From positions 2,305,001 through 2,369,000 of the forward strand of contig NZ_CP116221.1 of assembly GCF_023556315.2 (NCBI RefSeq): 64,000 nt of DNA. Reading direction: 5' to 3'. This stretch comes from Psychroserpens ponticola. Its GTDB lineage: Bacteria > Bacteroidota > Bacteroidia > Flavobacteriales > Flavobacteriaceae. Shown piece by piece: positions 43,880 to 52,222 of the stretch. Below the pieces are notes generated by a model. It was not told the origin of the DNA and made no database searches. It was given only the letters and a program-made list of their open reading frames with translations. Position 1 is the first letter of the stretch, and each line of letters starts with the position of its first letter. The translations under genes were made by a program, and so were the position numbers.

Positions 43880-44791
43880 ATTACAAATCAAACTAAATAT
43901 CTAATCTCCATAGTTGGACCGACAGCTATAGGAAAAACGACATTGAGTATAAAACTAGCTCAGCATTTTAAGACTGAGATTATTTCAGCAGATTCAAGAC
44001 AATTTTATAAAGAAATGCAAATTGGCACTGCTGCTCCAACTCCATCAGAATTAGCGTCTGCTCAGCATCATTTTATTCATCACAAATCTATTGAAGATAG
44101 TTATAGTGTTGGTGATTTTGAAAAAGAAGCCATTAAAACATTAAAAACTCTTTTTCAAACTAAAAATATTGTAATTATGGTTGGTGGATCAGGTTTATAT
44201 GTTGACGCTGTTACAAAAGGACTGGATGAATTTCCACATGTAGATCCTAGTATTAGGCTATCATTAAATGAAATGCTTAGTACTGAAGGAATAAAATCTT
44301 TACAAGAACAGTTAAAAGTTTTAGATCCAAAATCATACGAAACAATTGCTATCGACAATCCACATCGATTAATAAGAGCTTTGGAAATTTGCATAGGAAG
44401 CAAACAACCTTATTCTTCCTTTTTAACTTCTACTAATAAAATAAGACCATTTAAAACCATTACTATTGGTTTAACCTCAGAACGTGATCTTATCTATAAT
44501 AGAATAAATACTCGTGTTGATAATATGATGGATGAAGGCTTGCTGGATGAAGTTAAAAACTTAGAGCCCAAACAAGATCTAAATGCCTTAAATACAGTTG
44601 GCTATAAAGAATTATTTAAATTTTTTGACAAAGAGTGGACATTAGATTTTGCAGTCGCTGAGATTAAAAAGAATACCAGACGTTTCGCGAAGCGACAATT
44701 GACTTGGTTTAAAAAAAACACAGACACATTGTGGTTTGATAATACTACAAAGACAGATGTAATACTTGATGCTATTATTAAACATAAATAA
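43880..44791 (+). CDS. miaA: tRNA dimethylallyltransferase, apparent ATT start
   Basis: This 303-residue enzyme adds a dimethylallyl group to A37 of tRNAs reading UNN codons. The Walker A motif GPTAIGKT is at 13-20, followed by ISADSRQFY and the GSGLYV segment. The first TTG (43943) would cut off the P-loop. Upstream the frame is open to a TAA at 43871 and contains no ATG, GTG or TTG; ATT at 43880 gives MTNQTKYLISIVGPTAIGKT, the normal family N-terminus. A frameshift or base error in the source sequence is an alternative explanation. Confidence 0.9.
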   Translation: MTNQTKYLISIVGPTAIGKTTLSIKLAQHFKTEIISADSRQFYKEMQIGTAAPTPSELASAQHHFIHHKSIEDSYSVGDFEKEAIKTLKTLFQTKNIVIMVGGSGLYVDAVTKGLDEFPHVDPSIRLSLNEMLSTEGIKSLQEQLKVLDPKSYETIAIDNPHRLIRALEICIGSKQPYSSFLTSTNKIRPFKTITIGLTSERDLIYNRINTRVDNMMDEGLLDEVKNLEPKQDLNALNTVGYKELFKFFDKEWTLDFAVAEIKKNTRRFAKRQLTWFKKNTDTLWFDNTTKTDVILDAIIKHK

Positions 44792-44853
44792 TATCTTTTA
44801 TAATCGTGATTTAAATTAAACGATAAAAAGACTAATATTCCATTAATAAGAAC

Positions 44854-44861
44854 TACTTTTG
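44854..44861 (+). promoter_or_regulatory. Cold-shock gene promoter -7 element (TACTTTTG)
   Basis: TACTTTTG fits TAnnTTTG and lies 26 bases before the start codon. Confidence 0.55.
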
Positions 44862-44887
44862 CAACTTAAATAAAAATAAATTTTATT

Positions 44888-45079
44888 ATGAGTAAAGGTA
44901 CCGTAAAATTCTTCAACGATTCTAAAGGATTTGGATTTATCACTGAAGATGACAACAACAAAGAACATTTTGTACACATTTCTGGTTTAATTGATGAGAT
45001 TAGAGAAGGAGATGCCGTTGAATTCGATTTAACAGAAGGAAAAAAAGGATTAAACGCTATAAACGTAAAAGTTATCTAA
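44888..45079 (+). CDS. Cold-shock domain protein (CspA family)
   Basis: The 63-residue single cold-shock domain begins MSKGTVKFFNDSKGFGFI with both RNA-binding motifs, RNP1 (KGFGFI) and RNP2 (HFVHIS). Such proteins bind single-stranded RNA or DNA and act as RNA chaperones. Length is slightly below the usual 66-70 residues, as in many Bacteroidetes copies. It has its own promoter element and a strong terminator. Whether it is cold-induced cannot be told. Confidence 0.96.
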   Translation: MSKGTVKFFNDSKGFGFITEDDNNKEHFVHISGLIDEIREGDAVEFDLTEGKKGLNAINVKVI

Positions 45080-45100
45080 TACTATTCGTTTTATAAAGCT

Positions 45101-45131
45101 AAAGCCTATCATTAAATGATGGGCTTTTTTA
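45101..45131 (+). terminator. Intrinsic terminator of the cold-shock gene
   Basis: AAAGCCTATCAT (45101-45112) pairs with ATGATGGGCTTT (45116-45127), 12 bp with one G-U and a 3-base loop, then a T run. Confidence 0.9.
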
Positions 45132-45138
45132 TTGCAAA

Positions 45139-45165
45139 AAAAATCCAGCTAAAAGCTGGATTTTT
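45139..45165. terminator. Second terminator, between the cold-shock gene and the response-regulator gene
   Basis: AAAAATCCAGCT (45139-45150) and AGCTGGATTTTT (45154-45165) form a perfect 12-bp stem with a 3-base loop and A/T runs at both ends. It can end transcription from the convergent minus-strand response regulator as well. Confidence 0.9.
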
Positions 45166-45183
45166 AATCTATATCATATGTTT

Positions 45184-45894
45184 CTATACGTCTTGGCTTA
45201 TAACTAATCTAAATCCTTCACCATGAATATTTAAAATTTCTACTTCCTCATCAAGTTTTAAATATTTTCTAAGCTTAGCAATATAAACATCCATACTTCT
45301 TGAAGTAAAATAATTATCATCTCTCCAAATTTTAGTAAGCGCTAATTCTCTAGGCATTAAATCATTTACATGAAGTGCTAAAAGACGCAATAATTCGTTT
45401 TCTTTAGGAGATAGTTTTATTGGATCTTTACCATCAAATTTTAAGAAACGCAGTTTTGAGTTTAAATCAAAACGTCCAATTTTAAATTCAAATTGTTTAC
45501 TATCTGCTATGGTATCAGTAGCCTTACGTTGAATAATAGCCTTTATTTTCATTAAAAGAACTTCACTATCAAAAGGTTTATTTAGATAATCATCTGCACC
45601 AACTTTATATCCTTTTAATACATCTTCTTTCATTGCTTTAGCTGTTAAGAAAATAATTGGAACATCTGTGTTTTTCTCACGTATTTCCTTAGCTAACGTA
45701 AAACCGTCTTTATAAGGCATCATCACATCAAGAATACAAAGGTCGAAATCATCTTTCTTAAATTTCTCGAACCCTTCCATTCCATTTTTAGCATGAACAA
45801 CATCATAATCATTCATGTTAAGATAGTCCTTTAAGACTGTTCCAAAATTTGGATCATCTTCGACTAAAAGTATTTTTTTGTTTTGTTCTTCCAT
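45184..45894 (-). CDS. OmpR-type response regulator
   Basis: The 236-residue regulator has a receiver domain with acidic pocket VEDD (11-14), phosphoryl-acceptor Asp56 in LDVMMP and Lys in FLTAK, and a C-terminal OmpR/PhoB winged helix (LSPKENELLRLLALH; SRSMDVYIAKLRKYL). It is encoded three bases after the sensor kinase gene, so they form one two-component system. Size and pairing resemble RprY of Bacteroides, an unchecked comparison from memory. The signal is unknown. Confidence 0.94.
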   Translation of the reverse strand: MEEQNKKILLVEDDPNFGTVLKDYLNMNDYDVVHAKNGMEGFEKFKKDDFDLCILDVMMPYKDGFTLAKEIREKNTDVPIIFLTAKAMKEDVLKGYKVGADDYLNKPFDSEVLLMKIKAIIQRKATDTIADSKQFEFKIGRFDLNSKLRFLKFDGKDPIKLSPKENELLRLLALHVNDLMPRELALTKIWRDDNYFTSRSMDVYIAKLRKYLKLDEEVEILNIHGEGFRLVISQDV

Positions 45895-45897
45895 AAT

Positions 45898-47469
45898 TTA
45901 TGATATTAATGGCAGTTTAATTGTAAATACACTACCTTTTCCTTTTTCACTTTCTACTGATATATGACCTTGATGGTCATCAACAATTCGTTTAACATAG
46001 GCCAAACCTAATCCATGACCTTTGACATTATGTACATTTCCTGTGTGCTCTCTATAAAATTTTTCAAACACTTTTTTCTGTACTTGTTTAGACATTCCAT
46101 TACCTTTATCTGCAATCCGCAATAAGATATTAGTTCCAACATTCTCTGTATACACATCAATTTTAGGTGCTTCATCACTATATTTCACTGCATTATCTAA
46201 AATATTAACAATTACATTTGTAAAATGCGTATCGTTTGCAAGAATTGATGATTTTTCAGCATTTAAATGCGTTTTAACATATCCTTTTCGATCTTCAACA
46301 ATCAATTCTATATGACTAATTGCATCTTCTATTATGTCGTGTAACTTTACTCTTTCCTTACTTATATTAAGCTCATTCTTTTCTAACTTAGAAATCCTTA
46401 ATACATTTTCAACTTGAGCGTTCATACGTTTGTTTTCTTCTTTAATCATTCTAAGATAACGCATTACTTTCTCTTGATCTCCAATTATTTTTGGATTTCT
46501 AATTGAGTCTAAAGCCAAATTAATAGTTGCTATAGGCGTTTTGAACTCATGTGTCATATTATTGATAAAATCGGTTTTAATCTGTGAGATTTGACGTTGT
46601 TTTATCAACTGATAAATAGCGCTAGAATAAGCAAGAACAATAATTGACGTAAATAAAATTGATAATGCTATCATGCCCAAAATTGAAGACAATAAAAATT
46701 TTCTTCTTTGAGGAAAATCAACATAAAGCATATAATCACTATTATTATTATCATCAAGAAAAACAGGAACACCTGTAGTTGAATTAGGATTTAATTCAAA
46801 ATTTCCTGATTGTACTTTCGTTGAAAGATCTCTATCATAAATAGCAAATTCAAAAGCTGTATCAATACCATTATAATCCAATTGCTTTTCTAAAAGAAAC
46901 TGTACATCATCTGCAGATACTCGTTTATAAACTGGAATGTTTTTAAACTGTTCTCTAGTTGCAGATTCAAACAACGCCTTTTCTAAATAAGATAAATTAC
47001 TGATGTTCTTTATCGATTTTTGCAAACTAATCGATCTGTTACCATCTAGGCTATTATTATCATATGTTTCAGTAATTTTAGTGTTTCTTACGCGACTTAA
47101 ATTGAAACTATCTAAACCAATGTCAAAGAACAATGATGGTACTTTAAAGCTCTCTTCTGAAATAGAATTACCATAAATTCTAGTCTCATTTGACAAGTCA
47201 TCTTGCTCTAAAATAAAAACCTGTCGTATTGCTGTTGAATCGGGATCAATTCCACTTTCGATAAGGTTTTGAAGCTTTTTTGAATAGACTTCAAACTCTT
47301 TTTCTTCAATAGCTTTCGAAACAGAACTTAAAGAACGTTTTACATTTAATGTAAAGTTTTTTTCTTCGTTTTTTAAAGTATTGTTTATAAAAAAAGCTTG
47401 AACGAAAATGATACCAATGAGAGATAAACTCATTAAAACCACTAACAAAATGAATAGTTTTTTACCCAT
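45898..47469 (-). CDS. Sensor histidine kinase
   Basis: The 523-residue inner-membrane kinase has one N-terminal helix (about 4-28), a roughly 225-residue periplasmic sensor region without a recognised domain, and a second helix (about 257-288). The dimerisation/phosphoacceptor domain has His307 in MTHEFKTP, and the HATPase domain has N-box LDNAVKY, DKGNGM and GHGLGLAYVK. The layout matches RprX-like kinases of Bacteroidetes. It is transcribed with the response regulator gene. A TAAATTTG promoter element ends four bases before the ATG. Confidence 0.94.
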   Translation of the reverse strand: MGKKLFILLVVLMSLSLIGIIFVQAFFINNTLKNEEKNFTLNVKRSLSSVSKAIEEKEFEVYSKKLQNLIESGIDPDSTAIRQVFILEQDDLSNETRIYGNSISEESFKVPSLFFDIGLDSFNLSRVRNTKITETYDNNSLDGNRSISLQKSIKNISNLSYLEKALFESATREQFKNIPVYKRVSADDVQFLLEKQLDYNGIDTAFEFAIYDRDLSTKVQSGNFELNPNSTTGVPVFLDDNNNSDYMLYVDFPQRRKFLLSSILGMIALSILFTSIIVLAYSSAIYQLIKQRQISQIKTDFINNMTHEFKTPIATINLALDSIRNPKIIGDQEKVMRYLRMIKEENKRMNAQVENVLRISKLEKNELNISKERVKLHDIIEDAISHIELIVEDRKGYVKTHLNAEKSSILANDTHFTNVIVNILDNAVKYSDEAPKIDVYTENVGTNILLRIADKGNGMSKQVQKKVFEKFYREHTGNVHNVKGHGLGLAYVKRIVDDHQGHISVESEKGKGSVFTIKLPLIS

Positions 47470-47473
47470 CGTT

Positions 47474-47481
47474 CAAATTTA
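47474..47481 (-). promoter_or_regulatory. Histidine-kinase promoter -7 element (TAAATTTG)
   Basis: TAAATTTG on the minus strand fits TAnnTTTG and ends four bases before the kinase ATG, implying a leaderless message. Confidence 0.5.
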
Positions 47482-47532
47482 GCATTTTAACATTTACATG
47501 TGCTCTTCTTTAACCTTACATTAACACAAAAG

Positions 47533-48132
47533 TTAAATTGCAGTATTTTCAATATGTTTTAGTATGGAATTATGTATTTTTTCTATCTGATTTTTTAACG
47601 TGTTTTTATCGTTATTAACAATAACAAAGTCAGATAATTTGGCTTTAGCTACATCGCTCATTTGGTTGTTCATAATAGCCAAAACCTTTTCTGGAGTACT
47701 TTGATCTCTATTTAAGACACGTTGTAACCGTTTATCTTGATTGGCTATTACGGAAATAATTAAATCGTACTGAGATTGTTGCTGATGCTCAAAAATAATA
47801 GCCACTTCTTTTATTACATAAGCTGAATTTTGCCCTTTTAACCAACTTTTAAAATGCGTTCTTACTTTTGGATGTACAATAGCATTCATTTGGTCTAAAT
47901 ATGCTTTGTTATTAAATATTTTATCTGCTATAAATGGCTTATTTAGTTGGTTGTTTTTATACGCATTTTTACCAAAAAGTGAAATAAGTTCTTGCTTAAT
48001 GGCTTGAGAATTATTCATTAATAATTTAGCTTCAACATCTGCAATATAAATTGGGATATTAAAGTTTTTGAATAATTCAGCAACTGTTGTTTTTCCGCTT
48101 CCAATTCCTCCTGTAAGTCCAACTACAATCAT
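47533..48132 (-). CDS. coaE: Dephospho-CoA kinase
   Basis: The 199-residue cytoplasmic P-loop kinase phosphorylates the 3'-hydroxyl of dephospho-CoA, the last step of CoA synthesis. Walker A GGIGSGKT is at 8-15; DVEAK, HPKVR and RVLNRDQ segments match the family. Length is normal. Its start overlaps the ybbR stop by four bases (ATGA-type overlap), showing a translationally coupled group with ybbR and the glycosyltransferase. coaBC, an earlier CoA-pathway gene, lies separately at 60-61 kb. Confidence 0.95.
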   Translation of the reverse strand: MIVVGLTGGIGSGKTTVAELFKNFNIPIYIADVEAKLLMNNSQAIKQELISLFGKNAYKNNQLNKPFIADKIFNNKAYLDQMNAIVHPKVRTHFKSWLKGQNSAYVIKEVAIIFEHQQQSQYDLIISVIANQDKRLQRVLNRDQSTPEKVLAIMNNQMSDVAKAKLSDFVIVNNDKNTLKNQIEKIHNSILKHIENTAI

Positions 48133-49097
48133 TCTGTTATAATGTATTCAATTTTATTTTGTTTCATCTTTACGCGTTTCACATTATCAGGTATCTTAAC
48201 AAACTTGGGTATGAAATACGATTTATTTGAAGTTTTAATTTCTAAATAATCGCATTCAATCTTAAAATCTGAAGTTTTTATAGATTTATATTCATTCAAA
48301 CTTACTTCATAAGATACTTTAATTGTTTTTGGAAAATAATTAATTTGAATATCTGATGGTAGATTATTAATCACAACTGGTATTTCTAGAGTACCTTCAG
48401 TAAATTTTTCTACATCAGCTGTAATTCTAATCTTTTCTTGAGATAATTTAAATGTATGACCTTCTTCGGGAACTTTTAAGCTTATTGTTGTATTTATATT
48501 TTCTTTAATATCTAACAAGCGTAATTCAAAAGTTTCTACATGATCAATGGTTTTAATTTCACTATCTGAACCAATTATTTTAATTGAATCTGGAACCAAA
48601 ACAATTTTTTTTAAGGAATCATAACCTGAAGCAAAGGACAGATTAGAATTAAGAATGACTGGTACTTTTTTAACCGATAAAGTACCGAATGAAAAACTTA
48701 ACGTATCTGGTTTAATCGATTCTATCTTAAAATTTTTACCTAATTGTGTTTCAATGTTTGTCAAAGCGCGATTTGCAACCCAGACATAAGTTCCCTTATT
48801 TATATAAGTATCATTCTCTATATCAATTGCAATGGTATTATCATAAAAATAGGATGCAAAAAGATTAAAGCCATATGTATTAACACTAATCTTAACTTCA
48901 GGGTCTTCATTATTAGTTAAGATTTTATCCTCAGGTAGATTAATATAATTAACAGCTACTGTTAAAGTTTCTGTATAAGATTTTGATAGTTTACTAAGCA
49001 CCAATATTAAAAAAGCCAAAAGAAAGAATAAACCAAAAACATTAAGTTTTTTATTCTTAATTGACCTAATTAGTATGGATTTTAATTTAGACAGCAT
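48129..49097 (-). CDS. YbbR-like domain protein (CdaR-like)
   Basis: The 322-residue protein has one N-terminal transmembrane helix (about 17-38, VFGLFFLLAFLILVLSKL) and an extracytoplasmic region with two or more YbbR-like beta repeats (KVPVILNSNLSFASGYD; TLEIPVVINNLPSDIQIN). In Firmicutes, YbbR/CdaR proteins regulate the c-di-AMP synthase CdaA; here the neighbour is coaE, so this role is not supported. Its start lies inside the end of the glycosyltransferase gene (11-base overlap). Confidence 0.88.
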   Translation of the reverse strand: MLSKLKSILIRSIKNKKLNVFGLFFLLAFLILVLSKLSKSYTETLTVAVNYINLPEDKILTNNEDPEVKISVNTYGFNLFASYFYDNTIAIDIENDTYINKGTYVWVANRALTNIETQLGKNFKIESIKPDTLSFSFGTLSVKKVPVILNSNLSFASGYDSLKKIVLVPDSIKIIGSDSEIKTIDHVETFELRLLDIKENINTTISLKVPEEGHTFKLSQEKIRITADVEKFTEGTLEIPVVINNLPSDIQINYFPKTIKVSYEVSLNEYKSIKTSDFKIECDYLEIKTSNKSYFIPKFVKIPDNVKRVKMKQNKIEYIITE

Positions 49098-50100
49098 TAT
49101 TAAAAAATAAATTAGGGTAATATGCTTCTGGTTTCTTTTTTAAGACCTTGATAGCAAATGTAGATTTTAAAAATCCTAAACCATAACCAAAAAATTGAAC
49201 AAATATTGCAAAAACTGCTTGTATAGCAATTACCACGCTTTTGGTCTGAAATAATGCAACTAAAAAGGCAAAAATCATATATAAACTGAAAATACTCAAT
49301 AAAAAATAATTTCCTAAAATAGTTAAAAAAGCAGCAAAAATAAGTCCTAAACAAAATAAGCTTGGTAGCCAAAAAATCAGTCGTTCACTATTTGGGTGCC
49401 ACAAATTGAGTATTGGTCTTACTAAACCGAATTTATGAACTTGTTGATAAAACTTAGACCACGATATGCGTCGTTTATGATACACAAATGCATTATTAAT
49501 AAGTTTTGTTTTAAAACCTAATTTAATTAATCGTATTGACAAATCTGGATCTTCACCTGGATGAATGTATCCAAAACCACCAGATGCTTCAAATGCGGTT
49601 TTAGAAATACCCATATTAAAACTTCTAGGCTGAAATTTTTTATTCTTTGATTTTGATCCTCTAATACCACCAGTTGTTATAAAAGATGTCATAGCAAAAT
49701 TAATTGCTTTTTGCAGATTTGTGAAGGATTCATCTGCTGCATCAGGACCACCAAAACAATCTACATAATCTTGTTCTAAATCAGTATTAACAACGCTTAA
49801 ATACTGAGAAGGTAATAAACAATCGGAATCTAATATAATAAAGTAGTTTCCTCTTGCTTTTCGCATTCCAAAATTTCTAGAATCTCCTGGACCAGAATTC
49901 GGTTTATTATAATATGAAATATTTAAATCCGCTTCAAAACCTTTTACAACTGTTCTACAATCTATTGTGGATCCATCTTCGATAATCACAATTTCGAAAG
50001 GGATATCACTTTCCATTGCTTTGAAGCTTTGTAAAAGTTCTTTAATTTCATCTGGTCTATTAAAGACAGGAATTATAAATGAATAATATAATGCATCCAT
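49087..50100 (-). CDS. Glycosyltransferase family 2, membrane-associated
   Basis: The 337-residue protein has an N-terminal GT-A nucleotide-sugar domain with SFIIPVFNRPDEI, EDGST and the DSDC metal motif (around residue 94), then GEDPDLSIRLIKLGFK as the acceptor/base region. Two to three hydrophobic helices near 245-320 anchor it to the membrane. It probably adds a sugar to a cell-surface glycan or lipid. It heads the overlapping group glycosyltransferase-ybbR-coaE. Donor and acceptor cannot be predicted. Confidence 0.9.
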   Translation of the reverse strand: MDALYYSFIIPVFNRPDEIKELLQSFKAMESDIPFEIVIIEDGSTIDCRTVVKGFEADLNISYYNKPNSGPGDSRNFGMRKARGNYFIILDSDCLLPSQYLSVVNTDLEQDYVDCFGGPDAADESFTNLQKAINFAMTSFITTGGIRGSKSKNKKFQPRSFNMGISKTAFEASGGFGYIHPGEDPDLSIRLIKLGFKTKLINNAFVYHKRRISWSKFYQQVHKFGLVRPILNLWHPNSERLIFWLPSLFCLGLIFAAFLTILGNYFLLSIFSLYMIFAFLVALFQTKSVVIAIQAVFAIFVQFFGYGLGFLKSTFAIKVLKKKPEAYYPNLFFNNAV

Positions 50101-50106
50101 ACACTA

Positions 50107-50114
50107 CAAAGGTA
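50107..50114 (-). promoter_or_regulatory. Glycosyltransferase-gene promoter -7 element (TACCTTTG)
   Basis: TACCTTTG on the minus strand matches TAnnTTTG and ends six bases before the start codon. The region upstream of it is the terminator of the preceding T9SS gene. Confidence 0.5.
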
Positions 50115-50127
50115 AATAAACAAAACA

Positions 50128-50154
50128 CAAAAGCCACCTTAAAGGTGGCTTTTG
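50128..50154 (-). terminator. Intrinsic terminator of the 50.2-kb T9SS gene
   Basis: CAAAAGCCACC (50128-50138) and GGTGGCTTTTG (50144-50154) form an 11-bp perfect stem with a 5-base loop, downstream of the minus-strand stop codon. Confidence 0.85.
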
Positions 50155-50173
50155 AACTATTATTTATTTAAGC

Positions 50174-52087
50174 TTATTGCTTTAAAATCCTTACTGTTTC
50201 AGTAACATTATTAATAGTTACTTGTACAAAGTAAGCGCCTTGGCTTAAGTCATTCATATTTAAATTAGTTTCTAAAGTATTAGGTTTCGCTCTAAGAACT
50301 TCTTGACCTAACATATTAAATACTGATACATTTTGAATGCTATTTTGAGCTTTTAATGTTAACTCATTTTTCACTGGATTAGGGAAATATGTGAATGCAT
50401 TTTCATTCTCAATAGTATTAAGTGATAATGATGCATCAGAAAGCGTGATATTAATTGTACCCTCTTCGGTACCATTATTCCATAATTGTATAAAATAAGT
50501 TTCAGCAGCATTCAAATCAGTTAAGCTGACACTAGAAGTTGCATCATCCTCACATTCTAATTCTACTAAAGCACCACAAGTACCTTCATATATAGCTATG
50601 TGAGCAGCTGAAGCAGTTCCTAAAGCTGTAACGATATTTACTTGTCCACTTGCAGGTGCATCAAACGTATACCAAACATCAGCAATACTATGGTATAAAT
50701 CACAATTTAATTGTGTTGGATTAACCGTTGCACATGTATTATCTTGAGTAGTAGTCATTCCGTCAACTGATAGTGCAGTTGCGCTAGCACAATCCATATT
50801 TGTTTGTGGAGCTGTACATAATGGTACACAAGTAACATTCATAACATAGTTTCCTGTATCAAAAGCACTATAACCTTCTACAGAAATATAATAGGTATCT
50901 GTACCGTTAGCAGAAAACGTTCCTTCACTTTGTACACTAAATACTCCACATGCAGCTTCGTTATCTTCAAACCCTGCTACAAGTGTTAGACTACCAGAAG
51001 TTCCTGTATAAACAGCTACTGATGTATCATAATTAGAGCCACATAAACTAATAGTAACATCTGCAGCTCCTTCTGTAGCACTATCGTAACTAAACCAAAC
51101 ATTCGGTGCATCAGAATCCACACCATATGCTGCAGTAGTAGGATTTGCTGAAGCTTCATCTAATGTTGCAGAATCTGTCTCACCACTCATCATAGATCCA
51201 CAAACAATGGCTTGAGCATCTGCAAAATCATCATTTGCAGGTGTTGGAGGAGGACACGAATCAACTGTATTTCCTAGGAAGACATTACAAGCAGCATTAG
51301 AATCGTGCTCTAAAGTTACACCAACTGATGTACCTGTGGTGAAAGGGCCAATTGTAACTGTGGTTGGCACACTATTTACAGTTTCATCAGCTTCTCCACC
51401 AGTATTTGAAATCGTTACTGTACCAGAATCTCCTAAACTTGTTACTTCAACCTCAATACTAAACTCTTGGTTTCCACAGTCTTCTACTAAAGTTACAGAA
51501 CCAATAGCTGGCGTACAAGTTAATGCATTTCTAACTAACACATCATCAATAAACCACTCAGCATCATTGTTTCCTACATAATGAAACGCAATATAAACTT
51601 CGTCACCTGTACCAACAATTGGAGATATTGCAAATGGTCCTCTTTGCATCCACGTATCTTCATCAGCTTCTACAACAGTATTGTAAAGTGAAGTCCAAGT
51701 TGCAAGTGTAGGATCACCAGACCCTGAATAATCTTCAGACCATAACACATCATGAGTTCCTGCAAACTCTGCAAAATTCACGTTGTCCCAATATAGTAAT
51801 TCTGGATTTACAGCTCCTGACAAATCAATAAGTGGACTAATTAGCCATTTATCATTATTAACTGTAAAATCGTTAAAAAAAGCAGAATTTGTAGGCGAAT
51901 TAGAACGTGCAGTAGTAGCAGCCCAATCATTATCAGCAGTTCCATTAGGAACATGTGCAGGACCAGCTTCATCTATCCATCCAGCTGGAGGGAAAGTTCC
52001 GCTTTCGAAATCTTCATCTATAAATTGTCCATAAGAATTAAATGACCACAATAAGATAAAGGTCATAACAAAAGTAATTTTTTTCAT
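50174..52087 (-). CDS. Choice-of-anchor-J-type secreted protein with T9SS sorting domain
   Basis: The 637-residue protein has a signal peptide and an N-terminal choice-of-anchor-J-like/MAM-type lectin fold (FIDEDFESGTFPPAGW ... WFIDDVLVRN, residues about 22-190). Two PPC-like beta-sandwich domains follow (PANDDFADAQAI, NVWFSYDSA, TYYISVEGYS; DVWYTFDAP, YFIQLWN), and then a type A T9SS tail (YFPNPVKNELTLKA, GAYFVQVT). It is predicted to be surface-exposed or released. The sorting domain is nearly identical to that of the 54.1-kb gene, which points to local duplication. Function is unknown. Confidence 0.9.
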   Translation of the reverse strand: MKKITFVMTFILLWSFNSYGQFIDEDFESGTFPPAGWIDEAGPAHVPNGTADNDWAATTARSNSPTNSAFFNDFTVNNDKWLISPLIDLSGAVNPELLYWDNVNFAEFAGTHDVLWSEDYSGSGDPTLATWTSLYNTVVEADEDTWMQRGPFAISPIVGTGDEVYIAFHYVGNNDAEWFIDDVLVRNALTCTPAIGSVTLVEDCGNQEFSIEVEVTSLGDSGTVTISNTGGEADETVNSVPTTVTIGPFTTGTSVGVTLEHDSNAACNVFLGNTVDSCPPPTPANDDFADAQAIVCGSMMSGETDSATLDEASANPTTAAYGVDSDAPNVWFSYDSATEGAADVTISLCGSNYDTSVAVYTGTSGSLTLVAGFEDNEAACGVFSVQSEGTFSANGTDTYYISVEGYSAFDTGNYVMNVTCVPLCTAPQTNMDCASATALSVDGMTTTQDNTCATVNPTQLNCDLYHSIADVWYTFDAPASGQVNIVTALGTASAAHIAIYEGTCGALVELECEDDATSSVSLTDLNAAETYFIQLWNNGTEEGTINITLSDASLSLNTIENENAFTYFPNPVKNELTLKAQNSIQNVSVFNMLGQEVLRAKPNTLETNLNMNDLSQGAYFVQVTINNVTETVRILKQ

Positions 52088-52222
52088 ATCGATTAAGTTT
52101 ATTTATTATTAACGAGGCTAAATGTATTGATTATCTGTTAAATAAGTAATCAGAAAGCTTCTAAAAATCAAAAATATAAAAATAATCGATAAAATACAAA
52201 AAATATCGATAAAGTGTAAAAT

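Noticed and set aside
48129-49097. YbbR protein as the CdaR regulator of a c-di-AMP synthase.
   Set aside because: No cdaA-type diadenylate cyclase gene is adjacent; the neighbours are coaE and a glycosyltransferase.
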